A model generated the notes under the pieces. That model saw nothing but the letters and a program-made list of their open reading frames with translations. It made no database searches and was not told where the DNA came from. From CG2-30-36-16 sp964372115 (GTDB lineage: Bacteria > Bacteroidota > Ignavibacteria > Ignavibacteriales > Ignavibacteriaceae): 64,000 bases of DNA. Positions within the stretch are counted from its first letter, which is position 1, and the number at the start of each line of letters is the position of its first letter. Shown here one piece after another: positions 34,498 through 44,394 of the stretch. The position numbers were made by a program, and so were the translations under genes. The stretch covers positions 1 to 64,000 of the forward strand of contig CAYJPN010000024.1 of the NCBI GenBank assembly GCA_964372115.1, given 5' to 3'.

Positions 34498-36006
34498 CTA
34501 AAAACCGAAGAGCGCTATTGAGTTTTTTGCTAATTCAACGAGAGGAGAAAAATAGAGCCCTAAAATAACAACAGGGAGCAACAATACCATCAATAAAATT
34601 GTATTTGCTGCGTTTGGCACTATGGAAACTGTAGAAGAATCGGCGTGGGCTAAATACATGTGTTTTAAAACCCTTATATAATAATAAAGCGAAACGACAG
34701 AATTTAATAGAGCTATGATTGCAACAACAATCATCTTTGCATCAACAAGAGCAATAAAAAGATACAATTTTCCAATAAATCCGGCAGTAGGGGGCAAGCC
34801 CGTTAGTGAAACTAAAAAGATAGTTAACGAGATGCCAAGAAGAGGAGAGGTATACCCGAGACCGTCGTAATCGTCCATATCTTCACTGCCAGTTTTGTTC
34901 GCGATAAGCATGACTACAAAGAAAGCGCCGAGATTCATAAAGGCATAAATTGCAAAATAAATAAGAACTGCGATAATACCCTGATTACTTAATACGGCAA
35001 TACCAAGTAAAAGATACCCGGCGTGAGCAATGCTGCTGTACGCAAGCATTCTTTTTAGATTGTTCTGCCACAACGCCGAAAAATTGCCGAGTGTCATGGT
35101 TAAAATAGAAATTAAAATTAGAAATGACTGCCAATCAATAACATTAACTAATGTCCAGTATCCCTGCAAGTCAACAGAATCAATAAATGTTATTTTTATA
35201 AATCTTATCAATAGCGCAAAACCGGCAGCCTTACTGGCTATCGACAGATAAGCTGTAATTGTAATCGGCGCTCCTTCGTAAACATCAGGTGTCCAGAAGT
35301 GAAATGGTGCGGCAGAAATTTTGTAACCTATACCGACAAAAATTAAAATACCAGCAAGCAGACCAACTAAACCCTGAAACTGCGGAGCTTGAATAAGCGA
35401 ATTAATTTCGTAAAGGTTAGTACTGCCTGTAATGCCAAAAATAATTGAAATACCGAAAAGCATTATGCCCGATGAGACACCGCCATAAATAATATACTTT
35501 AACGAAGCTTCCGCATTTCGCATTGTATTTTTTGCAAACCCGGCTAAAACATAAGACGATAAAGACACAAGTTCTATCGCAAGATACAGGAGTATTAAAT
35601 CGGATGCAGATACCATCAAAAACATTCCGAGTATCATTCCGAAAATTAGAGTGTAATACTCACCATGCCTGTCAGAATTTTCATTAATTTCGTTTGATGA
35701 AAGAGAAAATAAGACTACAATTATTGAAGCAAAAAGAATAAGCGCCTTAAAAAATGCGCCGAAGCTGTCTACTACAATCATACCCTTACCGCCGATCGGC
35801 TCACTTGCAAAGCCGTTCATACCGAACTGCCCGATGACAAAATAACCCGCAACCAGCATTCCAGCTATAGCGATGTAGGGTAGAAGCTTTTTATTATTTC
35901 CCATAATTAAATCAACCGTCACAACGAGCACAAGGGCAAGTGTTATTGCAATTTCGGGAAGCATTGAGCTTAGACTATTTATTATGTAGTTAATATTTAA
36001 TTCCAC
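34498..36006 (-). CDS. nuoN: NADH-quinone oxidoreductase subunit N
   Basis: One of the three antiporter-like membrane subunits of complex I that pump protons. It has about fourteen hydrophobic segments and conserved motifs: the glutamate-bearing LYLAIELVSLSSYVLAGF in TM5, AAPFHFWTPDVYEGAPITITAYLSIASKAAGF, and SIAHAGYLLLGI. The length (502 aa) is normal. It is the last gene of the operon, 30 bases after nuoM, and is followed by a strong terminator. Confidence 0.96.
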   Translation of the reverse strand: MELNINYIINSLSSMLPEIAITLALVLVVTVDLIMGNNKKLLPYIAIAGMLVAGYFVIGQFGMNGFASEPIGGKGMIVVDSFGAFFKALILFASIIVVLFSLSSNEINENSDRHGEYYTLIFGMILGMFLMVSASDLILLYLAIELVSLSSYVLAGFAKNTMRNAEASLKYIIYGGVSSGIMLFGISIIFGITGSTNLYEINSLIQAPQFQGLVGLLAGILIFVGIGYKISAAPFHFWTPDVYEGAPITITAYLSIASKAAGFALLIRFIKITFIDSVDLQGYWTLVNVIDWQSFLILISILTMTLGNFSALWQNNLKRMLAYSSIAHAGYLLLGIAVLSNQGIIAVLIYFAIYAFMNLGAFFVVMLIANKTGSEDMDDYDGLGYTSPLLGISLTIFLVSLTGLPPTAGFIGKLYLFIALVDAKMIVVAIIALLNSVVSLYYYIRVLKHMYLAHADSSTVSIVPNAANTILLMVLLLPVVILGLYFSPLVELAKNSIALFGF

Positions 36007-36036
36007 GTTATCTTGCTCTGTTTATCTTCTTAATAA

Positions 36037-37641
36037 TTATAATCCGCCGAGTGCATTAAAACTAATTTGAGCATCAGCAATAAACTTTACCATTGAGTTT
36101 ACAGATGAGTTCATTAAATCAAGCATTGCGGATGGATAGACACCAAGGAAAATAATAATTATGCTTAGCGGTACCAGCATAAAATATTCTCTTGTAGTTA
36201 AATCGGGCAATTTGTTCCATTTTTCGTTTAGTTTACCAAGATAAATTCTCTGTAAAGTCCAGAGCATATAGCCGGCACCAAGTAATATTCCAATAGTTGA
36301 AATAATTGTGATTACTCTAATTTGGTCAGAACCAAAACCTCCGAGGAAAACAAATGATTCTGATATAAATCCACTTAAACCGGGTAAACCAATTGCGGCA
36401 AAAAATGCGAGTGTTGTAAATCCGGTATAAATAGGCATCTGTGTTGCTATTCCGCCAAACTCTTCAATACCGCGTGTGTGAGCGCGATCGTAAATAATGC
36501 CCACAATAATAAAGAGCATAGCTGTAATCGTTCCATGATTAAACATTTGTAGAACTGCTCCTGAAACACCGAGAGTATTTAGAGAAGCCATGCCGAGCAT
36601 TACAAAGCCCATGTGCGAAATAGATGAGTAAGCGATCAGCTTCTTAAAATCTTTTTGAGCCATCGCGCATAAAGCGCCGTAAATAATATTTACCATTCCA
36701 AACAAACCAATGTACCAGGCAAGGTGATACGTCAATTCAGGGAACATTGGGTAACAAACTCTAAGTATACCATAAGTTCCCATCTTTAAAAGAACACCGG
36801 CAAGAATAACAGATATTGCTGTCGGGGCTTCAACATGCGCATCGGGAAGCCAGGTGTGGAAAGGGAACATCGGTATTTTAATAGCAAATCCTATAAATAA
36901 AGCCAGGAATGCGTAAAACCTCAGATTGTTCGGGTTGAGCGGAGATAAAATACCCGTTGCGGTATAACTTGCCATGTTCATCATTTCAAGCATATTAAAT
37001 GTAAATACTTTTGAACCGTTGGCGAGTGTTTCCTGAGTTGAAAAATATAAACCGATAACTGCTAAAAGTATGAGCACGCTTCCGAGTAATGTATATATAA
37101 AAAACTTAATTGCTGCATATTCTCTTCTTGGTCCGCCCCAAATACCAATCAGGAAGTACATCGGCAGAAGCATAATTTCCCAGAAAATATAGAAGAGGAA
37201 AAAATCGAGTGCGACAAAAACTCCCATCATGCCGGTATCAAGCAAAAGGAACATAGCAAAATATCCTTTTATAGATTTCGGGATGTTCCAGGAAGCAAGT
37301 GTGGCAATAAATGTAATTAACGCCGTTAAAAATACTAACGGAGTGCTTATACCATCGATGCCCAGAAAGTAATCTATTTTTATTTGTCCAATCCAGGATA
37401 AACCGCTGACATCAATCCACCTGAATTTTTCGATGAACTGAAAACTGGAGGCATCAAACACACCGCCCTTAGCAAAATTAAAGGTGGCAAGAATAAAACC
37501 CGACAACACAAGCTGAATACCTGTAATAGCAAGTGTAAGATATTTAATCAGCATTTCCTGTGTTTTGGGTATAAACATAATTAAAAGCATACCCAGAACC
37601 GGGAGAAAAGTAATTAAACTTAATACAGGAAAATGTTCCAT
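36037..37641 (-). CDS. nuoM: NADH-quinone oxidoreductase subunit M
   Basis: A multi-pass antiporter-like subunit of complex I with the NuoM signatures FWEIMLLPMYFLIGIWGG, PMFPFHTWLPDAHVEAPTA and SISHMGFVMLGMA. The conserved Glu of TM5 (FWEIMLL) and the His/Lys-bearing loops for proton transfer are in place. The length (534 aa) is normal. It starts 8 bases after nuoL and is followed by nuoN. Confidence 0.96.
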   Translation of the reverse strand: MEHFPVLSLITFLPVLGMLLIMFIPKTQEMLIKYLTLAITGIQLVLSGFILATFNFAKGGVFDASSFQFIEKFRWIDVSGLSWIGQIKIDYFLGIDGISTPLVFLTALITFIATLASWNIPKSIKGYFAMFLLLDTGMMGVFVALDFFLFYIFWEIMLLPMYFLIGIWGGPRREYAAIKFFIYTLLGSVLILLAVIGLYFSTQETLANGSKVFTFNMLEMMNMASYTATGILSPLNPNNLRFYAFLALFIGFAIKIPMFPFHTWLPDAHVEAPTAISVILAGVLLKMGTYGILRVCYPMFPELTYHLAWYIGLFGMVNIIYGALCAMAQKDFKKLIAYSSISHMGFVMLGMASLNTLGVSGAVLQMFNHGTITAMLFIIVGIIYDRAHTRGIEEFGGIATQMPIYTGFTTLAFFAAIGLPGLSGFISESFVFLGGFGSDQIRVITIISTIGILLGAGYMLWTLQRIYLGKLNEKWNKLPDLTTREYFMLVPLSIIIIFLGVYPSAMLDLMNSSVNSMVKFIADAQISFNALGGL

Positions 37642-37649
37642 TTGAATTC

Positions 37650-39758
37650 CTAAAATGACTTAAATAAAAACAACAGTATTACTAAAGAGAATATTACAAA
37701 TACGATATATGTTTGTACTTTACCGGTTTGGAAGCCTCTAAAGAAAAGTCCTATCAAACCGCTTAAGTATGCTACAAAATTTACCAAACCATCAACCACA
37801 TAAGTATCAAATTTGCCGAAGACAAATGATAGACCGCGTGTAACGGTTGCAGCGCCGTTGACAACACCGTCAACAATTGTTTGATCGAACCAATACAGCA
37901 TTCGGCTTATAGCGAGAGTACCAGCTACAAAAGTAGCATCATAAATTTCATCAAAATACCACTTATTATAAGATAGATTATAGAGTGGTTTGACACTGCC
38001 TGCAATTTTGTCCGGATCAATTTTTTTCCATTGGTACATAACAAATGCAAATAGAATTCCGAGCCCGCCGAGGATTAAGGATAATGCCATAGCAGGGTAA
38101 TGTGCATGATGCATTGCTTCTGTATATTGATTTGAATATACAATTTCGTGTTGAGCTTCAGTTGCTTCCGTGTCGGTGTGTTCGGTTTTTGTGTCATCAA
38201 CCATAAACGGATAGCGTGCATAATCCGGAACTGAAATTGTCGGCGCTTTTACCCATGTAGATAAAAACCAGCCCGCATTAGGATTAACAGGGTTTGGAGT
38301 ATAAAAAATAAATATTGAAAGCGTTGACAGAATAATAAGCGGCAGAGCCATTACTAACGGACTTTCATGAGCGTGATCATACTTATGCTGATCTCTCGGT
38401 TTGCCATGAAAAGTAAGAATAATTAGTCTGAACATATAAAAAGCGGTAAGCATGGCAACAAAAAATCCAACCATTGGGAACAACCAGTGCCCAGTTAACG
38501 AGGCAAATGCATAGGTGCCTGCGAGTATTCCATCCTTACTTAAAAAGCCTGAAGTTAAAGGAACACCTGAAATTGCAAGTGAAGCTATTAAAAATGTGGC
38601 GTACGTAATAGGCATTTTTTTCCGTAAGCCGCCCATCTTGGTTATATCCTGCTCGTGGTGCATAGCGTGTATAACCGAACCGGAACCAAGGAACAAACAT
38701 GCTTTGAAGAAAGCGTGTGTTATAAGATGAAAAAAAGCAAAAGAATATGCGCCTACACCAAGCGCCATAACCATGTAACCAAGCTGACTAACAGTAGAAT
38801 AAGCCAAAACTTTTTTGATGTCGTTTTGTGTTAATGCAATTGTAGCCGGTATGAAAGCTGAAAGTGCGCCGATTACTGCTATAAAGAATAATGCATCCCC
38901 GGTTAAAATAGGGAACATTCGTGCAACAAAATATACGCCTGCTGCAACCATTGTAGCTGCATGTATAAGAGCACTTACAGGTGTAGGACCTTCCATTGCA
39001 TCGGGTAACCAAACATGTAACGGAAACTGCGCCGATTTACCAATTGCACCACCGAATAAAAGAATTCCGGTAACTGTGAGCCAAAAATCACTGTTAAAAG
39101 GTAACTGCTGACCTGAAATAGCAAGAAAGATTTTGTCAAATGAAAATGTATGGTAAGTAGTAAAAAGTATTAAAATACCCGCAAGCATTCCGAGGTCGCC
39201 AATGCGGTTTACAATAAAAGCTTTTTTCCCTGCATCGGAAGCTGATTTTTTTTCATACCAAAAACCGATAAGCAGATAGGATGATATACCGACTAATTCC
39301 CAGAAAATATACATCATCAACAAATTGTGCGTTATAACTATACCAGTCATTGAAAAAGTAAATAAGCCAAGGTAAGCGAAGTAACGGTTATAACGAATAT
39401 CATCCTTCATATAAGCAATGGAGAAAAGATGAACCAGGAAGCTTATAAGAAAAACCACAGCTAGCATTATTACAGCAATATTATCGAGCAAAATGCCGAG
39501 TTCAATTTTTAACCAGCCGAAAAGCGGCGTGTTGCCGAGATTAATCCATTCAAACTCGCTTACAATTCTTTGATCGGTAAAATAACCGAGTTTTACGAAT
39601 GCTATTAAAACAGCTATAGCAAATGCAATAAATAAAAGCGATGTTTCGACAAGATATGCCCATTTTAATTTTTTCCCGAAGAAAATGCTGAACACAAATC
39701 CAAGAAAGGGAATAAATAAAACAGCTACTGCTAATTGTATAAGTAAACCTTCAGTCAT
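37650..39758 (-). CDS. nuoL: NADH-quinone oxidoreductase subunit L
   Basis: The largest antiporter-like subunit, with the long lateral helix typical of NuoL at its C terminus. Visible signatures: MYIFWELVGISSYLLIGFW, GKSAQFPLHVWLPDAMEGPTPVSALIHAATMVAAGVY and STVSQLGYMVMALGVGAY. A charged loop near residues 515-545 (TEHTDTEATEAQHE) is a lineage-specific insertion. The length of 702 aa is slightly above the usual 610-660 because of that loop. It lies between nuoK and nuoM with gaps of 5 and 8 bases. Confidence 0.96.
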   Translation of the reverse strand: MTEGLLIQLAVAVLFIPFLGFVFSIFFGKKLKWAYLVETSLLFIAFAIAVLIAFVKLGYFTDQRIVSEFEWINLGNTPLFGWLKIELGILLDNIAVIMLAVVFLISFLVHLFSIAYMKDDIRYNRYFAYLGLFTFSMTGIVITHNLLMMYIFWELVGISSYLLIGFWYEKKSASDAGKKAFIVNRIGDLGMLAGILILFTTYHTFSFDKIFLAISGQQLPFNSDFWLTVTGILLFGGAIGKSAQFPLHVWLPDAMEGPTPVSALIHAATMVAAGVYFVARMFPILTGDALFFIAVIGALSAFIPATIALTQNDIKKVLAYSTVSQLGYMVMALGVGAYSFAFFHLITHAFFKACLFLGSGSVIHAMHHEQDITKMGGLRKKMPITYATFLIASLAISGVPLTSGFLSKDGILAGTYAFASLTGHWLFPMVGFFVAMLTAFYMFRLIILTFHGKPRDQHKYDHAHESPLVMALPLIILSTLSIFIFYTPNPVNPNAGWFLSTWVKAPTISVPDYARYPFMVDDTKTEHTDTEATEAQHEIVYSNQYTEAMHHAHYPAMALSLILGGLGILFAFVMYQWKKIDPDKIAGSVKPLYNLSYNKWYFDEIYDATFVAGTLAISRMLYWFDQTIVDGVVNGAATVTRGLSFVFGKFDTYVVDGLVNFVAYLSGLIGLFFRGFQTGKVQTYIVFVIFSLVILLFLFKSF

Positions 39759-39763
39759 AAAAC

Positions 39764-40075
39764 TCAGTCTTTTAATGTATCAATTTCGTCTACGTTTACG
39801 GTAGAGAAGATTTTGTAAATGTTTAATACAATAGCCAAAGCAATGGCAGCTTCTGCGGCGGCAAGTACAATAACGAACAAAGCGATTATTTGTCCTTGCA
39901 GCCCGAAATTACCGTACCTGGCAAAGGCTATAAAATTAATGTTTGCCGCATTAAGTATAAGTTCAATTCCCATTAAAACCATTACAGCATTACGGCGTGT
40001 AACTATGCCGAAAATGCCGAGACAAAAAAGCAATGAACTGATTACGAGAAAATGATTTAATCCTACATGCAACAT
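39764..40075 (-). CDS. nuoK: NADH-quinone oxidoreductase subunit K
   Basis: A small three-helix membrane subunit of complex I. The MGIELILNAANINFIAF segment carries the conserved Glu of TM2, followed by the third helix with AAAEAAIALAIVLNIYK. The length of 103 aa is typical. It starts 2 bases after the nuoJ stop and is followed by nuoL. Confidence 0.95.
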   Translation of the reverse strand: MLHVGLNHFLVISSLLFCLGIFGIVTRRNAVMVLMGIELILNAANINFIAFARYGNFGLQGQIIALFVIVLAAAEAAIALAIVLNIYKIFSTVNVDEIDTLKD

Positions 40076-40077
40076 GT

Positions 40078-40566
40078 TTATTTCCTTGCAATTGATGCCG
40101 CGCCAACAAGCGCAACAAGTAATAAAACGCCAAGAACTTCAAATACTATTATATACTCATTCATAAGTAATAAACCCAAACCGTTAAGCGTGGTTTTGGG
40201 TATTTCGCCGGCAGTGGTTTTCCATTCGGTGTTTAACAGCGCTGAAACCAAAATTCCCGCGAATAAACCTACGCCTATTGCCGCGGGAAACAATTGCATT
40301 GAGCCGGTTTTAATTTGAACATTGGTAATTTTGTTTGTAAGCATTACTCCGAAAATGAGGAGAATAAGAATACCTCCGACATAAACAACTAATTGAACAA
40401 TGGCTACAAAATCTGCTGTTAGTAAAACGTAAATGCCAGTTACACCAAAAAAGGTAAGCAGAAGATAAAAGGCGGCGTGCACAATGTTTCGTGTTGTTAC
40501 AACCATAAAGGCAGAACCAACAGTTGCAAGCGCAAAAATGTAAAATATAATGTCGTAAATGTTCAT
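40078..40566 (-). CDS. nuoJ: NADH-quinone oxidoreductase subunit J
   Basis: A five-helix membrane subunit with the NuoJ signature NIVHAAFYLLLTFFGVTGIYVLL and the conserved segment VVYVGGILILLIFGVML, including the pi-bulge region of TM3. The length (162 aa) is typical. It lies 6 bases after nuoI and just before nuoK. Confidence 0.94.
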   Translation of the reverse strand: MNIYDIIFYIFALATVGSAFMVVTTRNIVHAAFYLLLTFFGVTGIYVLLTADFVAIVQLVVYVGGILILLIFGVMLTNKITNVQIKTGSMQLFPAAIGVGLFAGILVSALLNTEWKTTAGEIPKTTLNGLGLLLMNEYIIVFEVLGVLLLVALVGAASIARK

Positions 40567-40572
40567 ACGTTT

Positions 40573-41175
40573 TTACTCTTTTTTATCATCAGGTTTATCG
40601 CCCGAAGTTTTATTTTCAGCGGCTTTTTGTTCCTCAGCCTTTTTTGCTGCGGCTTCAGCCGCGGCTGCTTTTTGCGCTGCTTTTTCAGCTTCGGCAGCAG
40701 CAAAATTATTTTTCTTTTCTTCTATTTCTTCTGGAGTTAATGTAACAAAACTATAATTTAATCTTTCTCGCTCGAATTCTGAAAATTCAAAAACGTCTGT
40801 CATAAAAATACATTCAGTGGGGCAGGGGAATACACAAAGCTGGCAATAACAACATTTTGCAAAATCTATATTAAACTTTGTAACCCATAGAGCTTTTTTC
40901 TTTCCGTTTGAAGTTTTCCCAAGGTCATCTGTAGGTAAACTTTTTACTGTTTGTATTGAAATACAGCTAACCGGACAAGCTCTTGCACATTGGTCGCAGC
41001 CGATGCAATCGTCCATATTAACATAAAGTCTGTTGCGCTCTCTTTCGGGAAGCTGCAGCTTTACGTCGGGATATTGAATTGTAACTGAAGGAGTAAATAA
41101 ATGTTTGAAGGTAACTTTCATACCGACAAACACCGTAGACAAACCCAGCCATATGTTGTTAAAATATTCTTGCAT
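40573..41175 (-). CDS. nuoI: NADH-quinone oxidoreductase subunit I with Ala/Lys/Glu-rich tail
   Basis: The 8Fe ferredoxin-like subunit that carries clusters N6a and N6b between the peripheral arm and NuoB. The two 4Fe-4S motifs are C57-C60-C63-C67 and C108-C111-C114-C118. The core is normal to about residue 150; then a 50-residue low-complexity tail of Ala, Glu and Lys (EAEKAAQKAAAAEAAAKKAEE) follows. This is predicted to be a charged helix or a disordered extension and is not needed for cluster binding. It may contact partner proteins; that is an inference. Confidence 0.95.
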   Translation of the reverse strand: MQEYFNNIWLGLSTVFVGMKVTFKHLFTPSVTIQYPDVKLQLPERERNRLYVNMDDCIGCDQCARACPVSCISIQTVKSLPTDDLGKTSNGKKKALWVTKFNIDFAKCCYCQLCVFPCPTECIFMTDVFEFSEFERERLNYSFVTLTPEEIEEKKNNFAAAEAEKAAQKAAAAEAAAKKAEEQKAAENKTSGDKPDDKKE

Positions 41176-41176
41176 A

Positions 41177-42250
41177 TTATAAAACTGTTATTAAACCAAC
41201 GATAAGAAGATTGACAAAAGCAATCGGAATTAAATATTTCCAGCACAAAGCCATTAGCTGATCAACGCGCAGGCGGGGGAGAGTCCAGCGCAGCCACATT
41301 TGAACAAAAACAAAAAACAAACCTTTAATGGTAAACCATAAAAATTGCTCAATAGGTATCAGCCATAATATGTCTAACGTGTTACCGAGATAACCGAAAG
41401 GCGACTGGTATCCACCGAAAAATACTGCTGAAACAATTGCAGATACAGCAAACATATTGGCATATTCTGCAAGGAAAAACATTGCAAATTTCATCCCCGA
41501 ATATTCAGTATGATAACCCGACACAAGTTCGGATTCTGCTTCCGGAATATCAAAAGGTGTTCTATTTACCTCAGCAAGCGTGCTTATGTAAATAATTATA
41601 AACCCGATAAACATAGATGGAATAAAAGCCAGCTTTACTAAGCCTACAACCGGTCCGCCTAAAATCATCCAGTTCCAGAAATAGCCAGTTTGCAGTTCGC
41701 TTAATGTTGTAAGGTTAAGAGTTCCGGTCATCATTACTATAGTTAAAATGACAAGCATCGTCGGTATTTCGTAACTGATAACCTGGGCTGCTGAACGCAT
41801 GGCTCCAAGCAAAGTATATTTATTATTTGATGCCCAGCCAGCCATCAATATACCGGCAACAACCAAACCTGAAACAGCAACAATAAAGAACAAACCGAGA
41901 TCGATATTTGAACCAATAAAGGCGCCCGAAAAAGGGATTGCGGCAAATGCAGCGTAACTACCTGCAAAAACAAGAGCAGGGGCAATATTAAAAAGCGATT
42001 TATCACTATTAGTAGTTACAATATCTTCTTTTTGAACAAGCTTTAAGATATCGGCAATAGTCTGAAGTATGCCATGGTAACCTGTTCTCATCGGTCCGAG
42101 ACGATCTTGCATATGTGCCGATACTTTTCTTTCGAGAAGTACAGCAAAAAGTGCGAAGGGAAGTATAAAAACAAACAGAGGCAGCAGGCTCTGAATAAAT
42201 CCGGCTGCTATTTCGCTTCCGGTTAATTTTAATAGAAAATCATATATCAT
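41177..42250 (-). CDS. nuoH: NADH-quinone oxidoreductase subunit H
   Basis: The membrane subunit that joins the peripheral arm to the membrane arm and helps form the quinone site. Signatures include ERKVSAHMQDRLGPMRTGYHGILQTIAD, EVNRTPFDIPEAESELVSGYHTEYSGMKFA and LRWTLPRLRVDQLM. Eight or so hydrophobic segments are visible. The length of 357 aa is normal. It overlaps the nuoD stop by four bases. Confidence 0.96.
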   Translation of the reverse strand: MIYDFLLKLTGSEIAAGFIQSLLPLFVFILPFALFAVLLERKVSAHMQDRLGPMRTGYHGILQTIADILKLVQKEDIVTTNSDKSLFNIAPALVFAGSYAAFAAIPFSGAFIGSNIDLGLFFIVAVSGLVVAGILMAGWASNNKYTLLGAMRSAAQVISYEIPTMLVILTIVMMTGTLNLTTLSELQTGYFWNWMILGGPVVGLVKLAFIPSMFIGFIIIYISTLAEVNRTPFDIPEAESELVSGYHTEYSGMKFAMFFLAEYANMFAVSAIVSAVFFGGYQSPFGYLGNTLDILWLIPIEQFLWFTIKGLFFVFVQMWLRWTLPRLRVDQLMALCWKYLIPIAFVNLLIVGLITVL

Positions 42251-43362
42251 CTGTCAATCTCTCCGAGAACTATATCAATACTACCGAGGATTGCAATAAC
42301 ATCAGCAATCATATGCCCGCGGCACAATTCATCCATAACGCCGAGGTTAACGAATGAAGGTGCACGTACTTTTACTCTAAATGGATTAAGTGATCCATCA
42401 CTAATAATAAAATAACCAAGTTCGCCGCGCGGGTTTTCAACTCTTGTATAAATCTGACCCACTGGCGGTTTTATTCTTTTGGGAATTGCGGAAGAAACAT
42501 CACCTTCCGGTAATTGATCGAGAGCCTGCTCAATTATTTTTAAGCTTTCTTCCATTTCAAGAATGCGAACAAAGTATCTGTCCCAGCAATCGCCGACAGT
42601 ACCCATTCTGCCATCACCAACAGGGATGTCAAAATCAAAGCGGTTATAAACCGAATAAGGATCATCACGTCTTAAATCCCATTTTAAACCGCTTGCACGT
42701 AAATTAGGACCGGAAATGCCAAAATTAACAGCAGTGTTGAGAGGAAGAATTCCAACATTAGCGGTTCTTTCAACAAATATTTTATTAAAACTTAAAAGCT
42801 CATTCATCTCTTTTATGTTGGGTCTGAAATAAGAAACAAACTCGCGAGCAAGTCTTACAAAATCCGGATGAAGATCGTGAGAAAGACCGCCAACCCAAAT
42901 ATAATTATAGAGTAAACGTCCGCCGCATGTCATTTCGAACAGACTTAAAATTTTCTCCCTATCCCTAAAAGCAAATAAGAAAGGAGTAAACGCACCGAGA
43001 TCAGCGCCATAAGTACCAATTGCAACAAGGTGAGAAGCAATTCGCTGAAGTTCACCCATAATAACACGTATAAAATCAACTCTTTCAGGCACTTCTATAC
43101 CGAGTAATTTTTCAACCGCAACGGCGTAACCGAATTCGTTGTACATTGAAGCGAGGTAATCCATTCTATCTACGTAGGGAATAACCTGTGGATATGTCAT
43201 GGCTTCGGCGTGTTTTTCAAAACAACGGTGAAGGTAACCAATGTGCGGTTTTACCGCTTTGATTATTTCACCTTCTAATTGAAGCTCGAGGCGAAGCACG
43301 CCGTGTGTTGACGGATGCTGCGGCCCCATGTTAAGAATCATTTCTTCAGTTTTTAGAGACAT
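42247..43362 (-). CDS. nuoD: NADH-quinone oxidoreductase subunit D
   Basis: The 49-kDa-type subunit that forms much of the quinone pocket with NuoB. It starts with NMGPQHPSTHGVLRLELQLEGE (HPSTHG carries the quinone-site His) and includes RVDFIRVIMGELQRIASHL and KVRAPSFVNLGVMDE, ending in GEIDR. The length of 371 aa is normal for the stand-alone form, and NuoC is a separate gene here, unlike the fused NuoCD of Escherichia coli. Confidence 0.96.
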   Translation of the reverse strand: MSLKTEEMILNMGPQHPSTHGVLRLELQLEGEIIKAVKPHIGYLHRCFEKHAEAMTYPQVIPYVDRMDYLASMYNEFGYAVAVEKLLGIEVPERVDFIRVIMGELQRIASHLVAIGTYGADLGAFTPFLFAFRDREKILSLFEMTCGGRLLYNYIWVGGLSHDLHPDFVRLAREFVSYFRPNIKEMNELLSFNKIFVERTANVGILPLNTAVNFGISGPNLRASGLKWDLRRDDPYSVYNRFDFDIPVGDGRMGTVGDCWDRYFVRILEMEESLKIIEQALDQLPEGDVSSAIPKRIKPPVGQIYTRVENPRGELGYFIISDGSLNPFRVKVRAPSFVNLGVMDELCRGHMIADVIAILGSIDIVLGEIDR

Positions 43363-43374
43363 AATATTCTTTTA

Positions 43375-43905
43375 TTAGTATGGGACTTTCATTCCCTGAT
43401 AGAATTCGGGATTCTCATAATCTTTTCTTAATGGATAACCGGCTTCCCAATCGTATGGCATTAATATTCTTCTTAAATCAGGATGGTTTAAAAAATTTAT
43501 GCCGAACATATCAAAAGCTTCACGTTCATGCCAGTCTGCCGAACGCCAAATTTCGGAAACTGAAGTAACCTCAGGTTTTTCAGTTGGTACTGAAACAGCA
43601 ACAGTTAATTTATGTTTTAAAGTAACTGATTCGAGATGATAGAATACAGCAAGGGTTGCGCCTTCAATTTTTTGTGTGCCGTCTTCACCCGTTATTTTTT
43701 TTCCGTTTGCGTTATCAACACCCGAAAGATTCATCAAGTTATCAAATTTGTAATCTTCGGTATCTCTTAAAAAGTAACAAACTTTATCAAGTTCAAACGG
43801 ATTTATTAAAATATAATCTTCTGTTGGTATGCCTGTTTTTAATTCGATAACAGCATCAGAAAAATTCTCTTTTAATACACCAAAAATTTCTTCTGTAGTT
43901 TTCAT
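43375..43905 (-). CDS. nuoC: NADH-quinone oxidoreductase subunit C
   Basis: The 30-kDa-type peripheral subunit. The C-terminal signature WHEREAFDMFGINFLNHPDLRRILMPYDWEAGYPLRKDY is clear in pieces (EREAFDMFGI, HPDLRRILMP, GYPLRKDY). The length of 176 aa is typical. It overlaps the nuoB stop by four bases and is followed by nuoD after 12 bases. Confidence 0.95.
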   Translation of the reverse strand: MKTTEEIFGVLKENFSDAVIELKTGIPTEDYILINPFELDKVCYFLRDTEDYKFDNLMNLSGVDNANGKKITGEDGTQKIEGATLAVFYHLESVTLKHKLTVAVSVPTEKPEVTSVSEIWRSADWHEREAFDMFGINFLNHPDLRRILMPYDWEAGYPLRKDYENPEFYQGMKVPY

Positions 43906-44393
43906 GCAGTTTTTTTAACTAATGATTCGTTTCTAATTTTTTCTTGAAGCTTTAAAAGTCCTTCAAGTAAAGCCTCGGGGCGTGGAGGACAACCGGGAAC
44001 GTAAACATCAACCGGGATAATTCTGTCAACTCCTTTTAGTACGTGATAACCATGTTCCCAGTAGGGTCCGCCGCAGTTAGAACAACTGCCCATAGAAATA
44101 ACATATTTTGGATCAGGCATTTGTTCATAAAGACGTTTAATACGGATAGCCATTTTTAAGGTAACGGTGCCGCTTATAATTATCACATCCGACTGACGGG
44201 GTGACGGGCGGGGAATAACGCCAAATCTGTCAAAGTCGTAATGAGAAGCAGAAGTTGCCATCATCTCAATAGCACAACATGCAAGACCGAAGCCCATTTG
44301 CCAAAGTGATGATAAACGAGCCCAGTTAAGCAGGTCGTCAACTTTTGTTACAATTATATTTTCATCGGTAAATTGTTTGTCGAGTAAACCCAT
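43902..44393 (-). CDS. nuoB: NADH-quinone oxidoreductase subunit B
   Basis: The PSST-type subunit that holds the terminal Fe-S cluster N2. Ligand cysteines are C39 and C40 (GLACCAIEMM), C104 (MGSCSNCGG) and C135 (PGCPPRPE), the full N2 set. The length of 163 aa is normal. It starts 1 base after the nuoA stop codon. Confidence 0.97.
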   Translation of the reverse strand: MGLLDKQFTDENIIVTKVDDLLNWARLSSLWQMGFGLACCAIEMMATSASHYDFDRFGVIPRPSPRQSDVIIISGTVTLKMAIRIKRLYEQMPDPKYVISMGSCSNCGGPYWEHGYHVLKGVDRIIPVDVYVPGCPPRPEALLEGLLKLQEKIRNESLVKKTA

Positions 44394-44394
44394 A

